Origin: Oscillibacter sp.
Lineage (GTDB): Bacteria; Bacillota; Clostridia; Oscillospirales; Oscillospiraceae
Direction of reading: 5' to 3'
DNA length: 6,015 nt
NCBI GenBank assembly: GCA_017447005.1
Contig: JAFSOM010000136.1
Coordinates: 1-6,015 of the forward strand
Both the position numbers and the translations under genes were made by a program. The first letter of the stretch is position 1, and the number at the start of each line of letters is the position of its first letter. Shown in pieces: positions 1 through 6,015 of this stretch. The notes beneath the pieces are model-generated. The model worked only from the letters and a program-made list of their open reading frames with translations. It was not told the DNA's origin and made no database searches.

Positions 1-134
1 ATTCGCCCGATTACAATCCGATTGAAAAACTGTGGGCGAATATGAAGCGGTGGCTTAGAAAGAATATGCGCTACTACGATTCTTTTGAGGAAGCATTAGA
101 AGCCGCTATCGATAAATATTCTCAAGTTGGATAA
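1..134 (+). CDS. IS630-family transposase, C-terminal end (partial, runs off the left edge)
   Basis: This is the tail of a DDE transposase that cuts and joins the ends of its own insertion sequence. The frame is read from base 3 and gives 43 residues before a TAA stop at 132-134. The opening SPDYNPIEKLW is the signature of the IS630/Tc1 superfamily, and the Glu at 24-26 within NPIE is the expected third catalytic acid. The rest is the usual basic and helical tail (MKRWLRK, then an acidic helix). The part carrying the two catalytic Asp residues lies outside the window, so it cannot be judged whether the whole gene is intact. Codon use is clearly more AT-rich than in the GH3 gene that starts a few bases on, as expected for acquired DNA. 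Confidence 0.9.
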   Translation, partial: SPDYNPIEKLWANMKRWLRKNMRYYDSFEEALEAAIDKYSQVG

Positions 135-140
135 CTATAC
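120..140. mobile_element. Right end of the IS630-family element (approximate boundary)
   Basis: IS630 elements insert at TA and their terminal inverted repeat often overlaps the end of the transposase gene. The stretch around 124-139 ends in ACTATA just after the stop, so the outer edge is probably the TA at 138-139. Base composition shifts here, and GH3-like coding sequence is readable from about 141. The left inverted repeat is outside the window, so the exact boundary is inferred. Confidence 0.5.
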
Positions 141-158
141 AATCTCCGCGCCGATGGC

Positions 159-2579
159 ATGACGAAGGAACAAACCGCCGCTGACGGTAAGGAACTGGCC
201 CGCCGCGCCGAGGCTGAGGGAATCGTACTGCTGAAAAATCAGGAGAACGCCCTGCCTCTGTCGGTAGACAGCGACGGCCTTACGGTCAACGCGCTCGGCT
301 GGTCGTTCTATTATCCGAGTTTGGGCGGCTCCGGTTCCGGGGCGGTCGGCTCCAATGATTTGGTAAAGCCTGCGGACGCGCTGGCGGCGTCCAACATCCG
401 CGTCAACGAAGGAATCGCGGACTACTACCAAAGCTGGACGCTGGCGCATTTCACGGACTGGATGATAACCAAAGCCAACGGATATTATACGGACGATGAT
501 ACGAACACGGAACCCGCCCGTCCCACTGTTGGAAAAACCTATGACGCCGCGTGGGATGTGCCGGAACTGAACGCGGAGGAAATCGGAGAAGCCTGCGACA
601 ACTCCAACGCCGCTGAAAACAACGTGCAAATTCTCTGGCTTGGACGCGGCGGCGGCGAATACCACGACCTCCCCACCGTCATGACGAAAGAGGGCGGGAG
701 CGTCAACAAGTACGGCGTGAACCCCGACAAGCACTATCTGGAACTGACGGACGAAGAAGAAGCGGTTCTCTCCAAGGCGAAAGAGCTACGGGGAACGGAC
801 GGCAAAATCATTGTGATTGTGAACTCCAACAATGTCATGGAACTGGGCAAGTTGGAGGATGACCCGGAAGTGGACGCCATTCTTTACGTGGGCGGCCCCG
901 GCAAGCACGGCTTTTACGCGATAGGCGACGTGTTGTCCGGCGCGGTATGCCCGTCCGGGCGTCTGGCTGACACCTACGCCGCTGATTTGCTGGCCTCTCC
1001 CGTGATGATGAACTTCGGCAGTCGCGTCTACTATGACCCGAACGGCGCGTTTGATAATATGTACGACACGAAAATCGCCTACACCGGAAACGACGGCAGC
1101 GCGAAAGAGCGTCCCATTATGTTTGTCGGCTACGAGGAGGGCATTTACTCCGGCTACCGCTTCTATGAGACAGCCGCCGCTGACGGGTTTTTCGGAAGCG
1201 TCACAGCGGACAGCGACCCATACTATAACCGCGGCAACGGCGTGATTTATCCTTTCGGCTACGGCCTGTCCTATACTTCTTTTTCACAGGCGATTCGGGA
1301 GGCTTCCTATGGCGACGGAAACTTTACGTTTACGGTGGACGTAACGAATACCGGTTCTGTCGCGGGCAAGGATGTCGTGGAACTTTATGTGGAGACGCCC
1401 TACGCGCCGGGAGGGATTGAGAAGTCGAAAGTTGTTTTGTGCGGCTTCGACAAGACGCAAATTCTGAACCCCGGAGAGACGGAAACCGTAACCATTACGG
1501 TCAAGCAAGAGGACATCGCCTCTTATGACGACCAAATCAATAAAAGCTACGTTCTGGACGCGGGAGACTATACCTTCTATTTGGGTACGGTCAACGAAAC
1601 CGTGTACGGCAGTCACGCGTGGGCCTACGCAGCGCCCGCCGATTCCAAAGCCCTGACGGGCGCCGACAACGCCGTAACATTCGCGCAGGCTGACGCGGTA
1701 ACGGAAACCGTTATCTACAATGACGCCAACGACGGCTCCCGCGAAAGCGATTATATGATGGCAACCAACGCCTTTGAGCGGGAACTGACCGGAAATAATC
1801 TGCGCGTCTCCAACGGCGACAGAACCATGAACCGCGCCGCCGGGTTTGAGGCTTCCTGGCCTACGTCTCCCTCGCCGGAGGATTGCGTCATGCCCGACGA
1901 TTTGAAAGAGATTCTCGACAATAACAACTACTCCACCAAGGCGGCAATCGCGCTTCACGACGATACGGAGGTTATGCCCCTAAACGGAGAGAAAAACGGC
2001 GTAATGCTCATTGACTTGCGCGGCAAAGATTACGATGACCCGGAATGGGCGCGTTACATTGAACAGTGGACGCCCGCTGAAATGGCGTTGTTGCTGGGCA
2101 AGGCCGGATTCCAGACGGAATCGTTCACGGCTTACGGAAAGCCTACGACGCTGGACAACGACGGGCCGCAAGCGTTCCGGCATCAGGCGCTGGGCGAGGA
2201 AAACAAGCGTGTCGATACCTACTATATGACGGCGTTCCCCTGCGAGGCTTTGCTGGCCTGCACATGGAATGAGGATTTGCTGGAAGAAATCGGTCAAATG
2301 GTAGGCAAAGAGGGCGCGGTCAACGATATGTCCGGCTGGTACGCCCCCGGCTTGAACACCCACCGCAGTTTCTTCGGAGGCCGAAACTTCGAGTATTTTT
2401 CCGAGGACCCCTTCCTTGCAGGGAAACTGTGCGCGAAAGAGGTATCCGGCGCGGCTGACTACGGCGTGTTCTGCTATATCAAGCATTTCGCCATGAACGA
2501 CCAAGAGGCGTTCGCCAGAAGCTGGTGTTGCGGTATGCACATGGACGCGTCTCTTGACCGCTACAAGAACCCGGAATAG
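159..2579 (+). CDS. GH3 glycoside hydrolase (beta-glucosidase-like), first part, ending at an in-frame amber codon; 5'-truncated
   Basis: GH3 enzymes release sugars from the non-reducing ends of oligosaccharides or glycosides by a retaining mechanism. Domain order is reversed, as in some rumen and clostridial beta-glucosidases. First comes the alpha/beta sandwich (GH3_C, about residues 10-375), recognisable from GIVLLKN, VNSNNVMEL, PSGRLADTY and YPFGYGLSYTSF. Next is a fibronectin-III-like domain (about 390-465, NTGSVAGKDVVELY, then LNPGETETVTI). Last is the TIM-barrel domain (GH3_N, from about 580), with DGP at 668-670, GRNFEYFSEDP near 740-750 and KHF at 775-777. The NagZ-type KHFPGHG motif is absent. 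The frame ends at TAG 2577-2579 before the catalytic Asp, so the 806-residue product should be inactive unless the stop is read through. ATG 159 has no visible ribosome binding site. Related proteins carry an N-terminal membrane segment that is missing here, and in-frame codons run back to the transposase stop, so the true start was probably lost to the IS. Exact substrate cannot be told. Confidence 0.88.
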   Translation: MTKEQTAADGKELARRAEAEGIVLLKNQENALPLSVDSDGLTVNALGWSFYYPSLGGSGSGAVGSNDLVKPADALAASNIRVNEGIADYYQSWTLAHFTDWMITKANGYYTDDDTNTEPARPTVGKTYDAAWDVPELNAEEIGEACDNSNAAENNVQILWLGRGGGEYHDLPTVMTKEGGSVNKYGVNPDKHYLELTDEEEAVLSKAKELRGTDGKIIVIVNSNNVMELGKLEDDPEVDAILYVGGPGKHGFYAIGDVLSGAVCPSGRLADTYAADLLASPVMMNFGSRVYYDPNGAFDNMYDTKIAYTGNDGSAKERPIMFVGYEEGIYSGYRFYETAAADGFFGSVTADSDPYYNRGNGVIYPFGYGLSYTSFSQAIREASYGDGNFTFTVDVTNTGSVAGKDVVELYVETPYAPGGIEKSKVVLCGFDKTQILNPGETETVTITVKQEDIASYDDQINKSYVLDAGDYTFYLGTVNETVYGSHAWAYAAPADSKALTGADNAVTFAQADAVTETVIYNDANDGSRESDYMMATNAFERELTGNNLRVSNGDRTMNRAAGFEASWPTSPSPEDCVMPDDLKEILDNNNYSTKAAIALHDDTEVMPLNGEKNGVMLIDLRGKDYDDPEWARYIEQWTPAEMALLLGKAGFQTESFTAYGKPTTLDNDGPQAFRHQALGEENKRVDTYYMTAFPCEALLACTWNEDLLEEIGQMVGKEGAVNDMSGWYAPGLNTHRSFFGGRNFEYFSEDPFLAGKLCAKEVSGAADYGVFCYIKHFAMNDQEAFARSWCCGMHMDASLDRYKNPE
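2577..2579 (+). other. In-frame amber stop (TAG) interrupting the GH3 gene
   Basis: The frames upstream (159-2576) and downstream (2580-3176) are the same frame, and the protein homology runs straight through: KNPE, stop, ILMTWATEQ. No second stop or frameshift is seen in the roughly 1,000-codon frame. A single CAG-to-TAG transition (Gln to stop) is the simplest origin. The other stop codons visible in the window are TAA (132, 5106) and TGA (3174, and the regulator at 3257-3259). Confidence 0.9.
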
Positions 2580-2585
2580 ATTCTC

Positions 2586-3176
2586 ATGACGTGGGCGACG
2601 GAGCAGACCATGCGGGAAGTCTACCTGAAAGCCTTTGAGATTGCCATTAAAGAGGCCGTCACAGACCTGAGCTACACGGACGAACAGGGACAGACCCATA
2701 CGGTTTCCGATTTCCGCGCCGCGACGGGCGTCATGACCGCGTTTAGCTGTGTCGGAAACACATGGTCGGGAGGAAATAACGCCTTGTTGCAAACCGTCCT
2801 GCGGGACGAATGGGGCTTCCGGGGTACGGCTCTCACGGACTACGCGCTCCATGATTTCATGTACCCTGACCAGATGATTCGCAACGGCGGCACGGCCTGT
2901 TTGCAATCCAACCGGAAAAACTTTGTAGACCAAGACAGCCCCAGCGCCACGACGGTGGCCTATCTCCAAAACGCCACGCATGAAATGTGCTACATGGTCG
3001 CTAATTCCAATGCTATGAACGGCATTTCCGTTGGCACAACCATCAGTTACACGCTGGCTCCGTGGGAACTCGGTTGCCGGGTCGCGGTAGGCGTATCCGC
3101 TGTCCTTCTGGCATGGGCGATTGGAATGACGCTCTATAAGGCACGGGATAAAAAGAAACGTCCGGAACTTTACTGA
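2586..3176 (+). CDS. GH3 glycoside hydrolase, C-terminal part after the amber codon, with catalytic Asp and membrane anchor
   Basis: This is the remainder of the TIM-barrel domain of the preceding gene, in the same frame, so it is not an independent gene. WATEQTMREVYLKAFE continues the barrel. VLRDEWGFRG followed by ALTDY holds the expected GH3 nucleophile, Asp at 2838-2840. Near the C-terminus, residues 159-184 of this part form one hydrophobic helix (VAVGVSAVLLAWAIG) followed by KARDKKKR, a positively charged tail expected on the cytoplasmic side, so the full enzyme would have been displayed outside the cell. NSNAMNGISVGTT just before the helix fits clostridial membrane-anchored GH3 proteins. 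The ATG at 2586 is only the first Met after the stop. A weak GGA about 11 bases upstream is all that could support re-initiation. Alone, this fragment lacks most of the barrel and should not be active. The gene ends at TGA 3174-3176. Confidence 0.85.
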   Translation: MTWATEQTMREVYLKAFEIAIKEAVTDLSYTDEQGQTHTVSDFRAATGVMTAFSCVGNTWSGGNNALLQTVLRDEWGFRGTALTDYALHDFMYPDQMIRNGGTACLQSNRKNFVDQDSPSATTVAYLQNATHEMCYMVANSNAMNGISVGTTISYTLAPWELGCRVAVGVSAVLLAWAIGMTLYKARDKKKRPELY

Positions 3177-3212
3177 ACGCTGTTTTCACTCCGGCGTAAA
3201 TCGCGGCAATGA

Positions 3213-3249
3213 ACGCCGTATGGAAGCGTGACGCGTTTCCATACGGCGT
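3213..3249. terminator. Hairpin terminator between convergent genes
   Basis: A perfect 13-bp inverted repeat (ACGCCGTATGGAA at 3213-3225 and its complement at 3237-3249) encloses an 11-base loop. On the plus strand it is followed by CAAATTTTC, a short T tract. It lies 37 bases after the GH3 stop and 8 bases from the regulator's stop on the other strand, the expected place for a terminator. The minus strand lacks a clear T tract, so action in both directions is less sure. Confidence 0.72.
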
Positions 3250-3256
3250 CAAATTT

Positions 3257-3793
3257 TCACGGAGTCTCGGATTCCCGCTTTTCCTCGTCCTGAAGAAAAT
3301 GGGCGTAGCTTTGGGCAATCAATCCGGCCACAAGTTGAAGCTGGTACGGATGGGAAGCCTGATTTTGCAACGATTCAAACCAGATTACCTCATCGTAAAG
3401 GCCGCTTTGCTCCGCTTTCGGGTCGCTGGTGATAAAGTATATTTTCGCTCTTGATTTCCCTTTTGCCTGACTGCGGGGATAGCCGTAATCATAAAAGATT
3501 CCGGTGTAGCTGAAAATAATGAGCAAATCGTCGGCGTCGGTTTTGGAGAGGCATTGCGCCTGTTCCGCGAAACGCAGTTTTGTCACGGCGGCTTTTCCCA
3601 GCATAGCCAAATCCGTTTGCAGATTCATCGCCGCTGTTTCGCCTTTGAGAATGCCAAATACGGACACACGCGGATAGCATTGGATGTCACGCGCCAACCG
3701 TTCCAGTTTTTCCATGTCAATACTGCGGCGAACGCGTTCCATGCTGTCCTGAACGGCTGAAATGTAGTCGTCTTTCTGGACAGCGGGAATATC
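3257..3793 (-). pseudogene. RpiR/MurR-family sugar-responsive regulator, C-terminal SIS domain only (5'-truncated)
   Basis: RpiR/MurR regulators bind DNA through an N-terminal helix-turn-helix domain of about 80 residues and sense a sugar phosphate through a C-terminal SIS (sugar isomerase) domain. Only the linker and SIS part remain. SVFG at 3653-3664 is the first strand and glycine turn, FSYTG at 3500-3514 matches the family's phosphosugar-loop position (usually S-x-S/T-G), and IYFIT is the following strand. The homologous part begins near DIPAVQKDDY (about 3764-3793). Upstream the frame stays open to 3856, but those codons are the antisense of the recombinase gene, and the Met codons at 3848 and 3856 are not credible starts. 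With no DNA-binding half it cannot be a normal repressor. It converges on the GH3 gene, and control of nearby sugar-use genes is a guess from family and position. It stops at TGA (3257-3259). Confidence 0.75.
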
Positions 3794-3803
3794 GCTCCGG
3801 GAG
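3786..3803. other. Junction fusing two 5'-truncated genes head to head
   Basis: To the left, the minus-strand frame reads as regulator up to about 3793. To the right, the plus-strand frame reads as recombinase from ERGVRFIA at 3801. Neither gene's start region lies between them. An imperfect palindrome, CGCTCC-G-GGAGCG at 3793-3805, sits on the join. The simplest reading is one deletion that removed the 5' ends of two divergent genes and whatever lay between. A chimeric assembly is also possible. Confidence 0.65.
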
Positions 3804-5108
3804 CGCGGCGTTCGCTTTATCGCCGTCGCCAACGGCGTGGACAGCATTGACCGCAAGACGGAGGAGTTCGCTCCGTTTTTGAATATCGTAAATGACTTCT
3901 ATGCCAAAGATACCAGCAAGAAAATTCGCGCGGTATTGAAAGCGAAAAGCGCCAGCGGCAAGCATATCGGCAAGGCCCCCTACGGCTATCTGGCTGACCC
4001 GAACGACAAGGGGAAGTGGATTGTGGACGAGGAGGCCGCCGCCGTGGTGCGCCGCATTTTCGACATGACCATCGCCGGGATGGGGCCGAGTGAGATTTCC
4101 AGAATTCTGGAGTTTCAGCGGGTTCCGATTGCGCGGGCGTTATACGCCCAGCGTAAAGGCCAGCCTATGCCGGAAAATCCCTTCTTCTGGCCGATACAGA
4201 GCATTACGGCGATTTTGGGACGCGTGGAGTATACGGGGTGCGCCTGTAACTTCAAGACGTTTTCCAAGTCCTATAAGCTCAAAAAGCGGTATCCCAACGC
4301 CCCCGAAAACATGGCGATAATCCCCGACACGCAGGAAGCCATCATTCCGTTGGAGCAGTGGGAGAGGGTTCAGGAGTTGCGCGGCAACAAGCGCCGCAAG
4401 GCGAAAGCCGACCGTCATGGGATGTTCTCCGGCCTGCTGGTGTGCGCCGACTGCGGGAGCAAGCTGTACTTTAACGTCCCCTCCCATACGGACACGCGGC
4501 AGGACTGCTATCTCTGCGCGAAATACCGGGGAGGCCGAAGCGACTGTACGCCTCATTATATCCGTGAGGCGGTCTTGAAAGAGGTTGTGCTGGAACGCAT
4601 TCGCTCCGTAGTGGATTTTGTTCGCACTGACCTGAACGGATTTCAGGAAGAGTGGCTCCGCTGTCGGCGCGAGGAGCGGGACAAGGCTCTCCGAAAGGAC
4701 AGAAAGCGTCTGGCGCAGGCCCGGAAGCGTATGGACAATCTGGACACCCTCATCACCCGCGCCTACGAGGACAAGGTTCTGGGCGGTCTGAGCGAGGAGC
4801 GTTACCGTAAGATGACGGAGGGCTACGAGGCCGAACAGGAGGCTCTCAAAACCGAGATTGCCGCTTTGGAAATCCGCGTGGAGCGTCAGGAGGAACAGGA
4901 CAGCAATCTGAACCGTTTCATTGCCCTGACGAAAAAGTACGTGGACATCAACGAACTGACGCCCACTGTCGTGAACGAGTTCGTCAAGAAGATTGTCGTA
5001 GGCTCCGCGACAGGGCGCGGACGGGCGAGGAAGCAGGAAATCCGCATTATCTTCAACTTTCTGGACGAAATGGAGATGCGCGGCGTGGACGACACGTTTG
5101 ACATTTAA
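3801..5108 (+). pseudogene. Large serine recombinase (TndX/TnpX-like), missing the catalytic N-terminal domain
   Basis: Such recombinases excise and insert mobile elements by serine-mediated double-strand exchange. Recognisable sequence starts with GVRFIAVANGVDS (3804 on) and EFAPFLNIVNDFYAKDTSKKIRA, the end of the resolvase catalytic domain and its long helix. Counting from GTG 3837, there follow a recombinase domain (about 44-175, with KWIVDEEAAAVVRRIF), a zinc ribbon (C203-x2-C206, C224-x2-C227 and C237), a charged coiled coil (about 270-365) and a DUF4368-type tail (KKYVDINELTPTVVNEFVKKIVV) typical of Tn4451/Tn5397-type enzymes in Clostridia. Full-length relatives have about 540-550 residues. 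Roughly 100-110 are missing here, including the nucleophilic Ser and the catalytic Arg residues, so it should not catalyse recombination. GTG 3837 lies inside a conserved motif and is not a true start. In the same frame a TAG at 3765-3767 closes the upstream side. It ends at TAA 5106-5108. Confidence 0.88.
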
Positions 5109-5132
5109 CGTGCCGGACATGACATAAACGTC

Positions 5133-5166
5133 GGCAGGACGAAAAGAATATCGTTTTCGTCCTGCC
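5133..5166. terminator. Perfect hairpin after the recombinase gene (terminator or element-end structure)
   Basis: GGCAGGACGAAAA (5133-5145) and its exact complement (5154-5166) form a 13-bp stem with an 8-base loop, 25 bases after the recombinase stop. No T run follows on either strand, although the stem itself carries AAAA/TTTT beside the loop. It may end recombinase transcription, or may belong to the right end of the mobile element. Function is not certain. Confidence 0.5.
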
Positions 5167-5200
5167 AGTGATAGGGTTCTTTCCTTATCGCTATTTACAT

Positions 5201-6015
5201 AAAGGTTCGCTTCTGATTAAAAAACTCGATAGTTTGACGCAAAGTCCGCTCTCCGGCGTGATGTTCCGTATCACGACCGCGACGGGCGAGTACGTTCCGA
5301 ACAACGACGGACGGACTTCCAGTAACGGCTTTTTCACGACGGACAGCGCGGGAGAAATTCTGCTGACGGGCGTGACCGGAACGCTTGTCGTAACGGAGTT
5401 TTCCACTATTTCCGGGTATGTGATAGACGAGGCGACGCGTAGCCAGACTGTTGTCGTAAGCTCGGACGATACGCAAACTCTTGTGTTTTATAATGAGCCG
5501 ATGACCACGCTGACCGTGCAAAAATACGCCACGGGAACAACGACGCCGCTGAAAGGCGCGAGATTCTTTGTCAGCGACAGCCACGGCCTCCCCTTGGGCA
5601 ACTCCAACGGAATGTTCGTGACGGATGAGAACGGAAGATTTGTGATTTCCGACCTCATCCCCGGACTTAGCGTAACCGTAAAGGAAACGGAGGCCCCGGA
5701 GGGCTATGTTCTGGATTCCACGCCGCAGACTATCCGTATGCGGAGCGGAATTTCCGCGCAGACGTTGACGTTTTATAACGCGCCGAAAGGCTCAATCAGC
5801 GTCCGCAAACTGGACGCCGTGACGGAACAGCCGCTTGCGGGCGCGGAGTTTAAGGTCACAACTGCCAATGGTATTCCGCTGGATAACGACGGCGGCAAAA
5901 TCTCCACGAACGGGATTTACCGCACGGACGATAACGGGCAGTTCCTGATTACCAAAGTCCAGCCGGGAATTTATACGCTAACCGAAACGAAAGCCCCGGA
6001 CGGCTATATTCTGGA
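5201..6015 (+). CDS. Cna-B (SpaA-like) repeat surface protein, internal fragment; no start, continues past the window
   Basis: This encodes stalk domains of a Gram-positive surface or pilus-type protein. Cna-B domains are small beta-sandwich folds often stiffened by an internal Lys-Asn isopeptide bond. Two full units and most of a third are seen, each with a K-L-D-like first strand, a (T/K)E-x(0-3)-P-x-GY-like Glu strand and a closing FYN. The frame enters at the unit boundary KGSLLIKKLD with no signal peptide. It is open back to 5123, but those codons lie in the hairpin and recombinase flank, have no ATG and no ribosome binding site, and do not look like Cna-B sequence. GTG 5168 is in frame but unsupported. 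The gene is therefore 5'-truncated, probably where a mobile element joined it. The C-terminus, where a sortase LPxTG-like motif would be expected, lies outside the window. Ligand unknown. Confidence 0.8.
5201..6015 (+). repeat. Three tandem Cna-B protein repeats (coding)
   Basis: Units begin at 5201 (100 codons), 5501 (95 codons) and 5786 (cut by the window end). Likely isopeptide residues in unit 1 are Lys 5222-5224, Glu 5396-5398 and Asn 5492-5494. Units 2 and 3 keep the Lys (VQK, VRK) and the Glu (KETEAPEGY, TETKAPDGY), and unit 2 keeps the FYN Asn. Unit 1 has drifted at the Glu strand (VVTEFSTISGY). DNA identity between units is modest, so these look like old duplications. Confidence 0.75.

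Noticed and set aside
1980..2981. A 333-codon open frame on the minus strand opposite the GH3 gene
   Set aside because: It runs straight across the GH3 barrel, nucleophile and amber region, resembles no protein family I recognise, and is the kind of antisense frame that GC-rich coding produces. The minus-strand frames at 135-734 and 1284-1958 were rejected for the same reason.
2586..3176. An independent small membrane protein gene
   Set aside because: It is in the same frame as the GH3 gene and continues its barrel, including the nucleophile. It is the 3' part of the interrupted gene.
3837..3839. GTG as the true start of the recombinase
   Set aside because: In-frame codons upstream (GVRFIAVANG) match the conserved end of the catalytic domain, so this GTG encodes an internal Val of a truncated gene.
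4140..5120. A 326-codon open frame on the minus strand opposite the recombinase
   Set aside because: It is antisense to the clearly conserved zinc ribbon, coiled coil and DUF4368-type tail, and its translation has no recognisable domain.
5168..5200. GTG start with a hydrophobic leader for the Cna-B protein
   Set aside because: The segment VIGFFPYRYLH is too short for a signal peptide and has no upstream ribosome binding site. Half of the preceding hairpin would overlap the initiation region.
5195..5584. Minus-strand frames opposite the Cna-B repeats
   Set aside because: The plus strand carries clear Cna-B repeats here. The antisense translation is basic and unstructured-looking, with no family features.
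1..6015. CRISPR arrays, tRNA or rRNA genes, riboswitches, toxin-antitoxin or defence genes
   Set aside because: I looked on both strands and saw no regularly spaced repeats, no cloverleaf-like segments and no recognisable proteins of these kinds. The window is almost wholly occupied by the five gene remnants described.

Overview
The window looks like DNA from an anaerobic Clostridia-type Firmicute, probably a gut or rumen member of the Oscillospiraceae/Lachnospiraceae kind. The evidence is a reversed-domain, membrane-anchored GH3 enzyme, an RpiR/MurR-type sugar regulator, a TndX/TnpX-like large serine recombinase and a Cna-B (SpaA-like) surface protein, all with moderately GC-rich codon use. 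This placement is inferred from protein families only.

Layout, left to right. Positions 1-134 are the last 43 codons of an IS630-family transposase, more AT-rich than what follows. The IS right end lies within a few bases of its stop codon. From about 141 to 3176 runs a GH3 glycoside hydrolase reading frame. It has lost its original 5' end at the IS junction and is cut by one in-frame amber codon at 2577-2579. The catalytic Asp and the C-terminal membrane anchor lie downstream of that stop. A strong hairpin at 3213-3249 separates it from a convergent gene fragment on the minus strand (3257-3793), the sugar-isomerase (SIS) half of an RpiR-family regulator without its DNA-binding half. At about 3786-3803 this fragment abuts, head to head, a large serine recombinase on the plus strand (3801-5108) that has lost its catalytic N-terminal domain. 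After the recombinase come a 13-bp perfect hairpin (5133-5166) and then, from about 5201 to the window end, an open frame of Cna-B repeats that enters directly at a repeat boundary with no start codon or signal peptide.

Taken together, no gene here is both complete and intact. The GH3 enzyme, the regulator, the recombinase and the surface protein are each missing a 5' end, and each loss coincides with a junction (IS end, deletion point or element end). The GH3 enzyme and the RpiR regulator may once have formed a carbohydrate-use locus, the enzyme acting on oligosaccharides outside the membrane and the regulator sensing a sugar phosphate. The recombinase is most simply the right-hand end of a Tn4451/Tn5397-like element integrated in, or next to, the adhesin gene. 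I see no new system. The points most worth a second look are the amber codon ahead of the GH3 nucleophile, the head-to-head fusion of two headless genes, and the recombinase/adhesin boundary.
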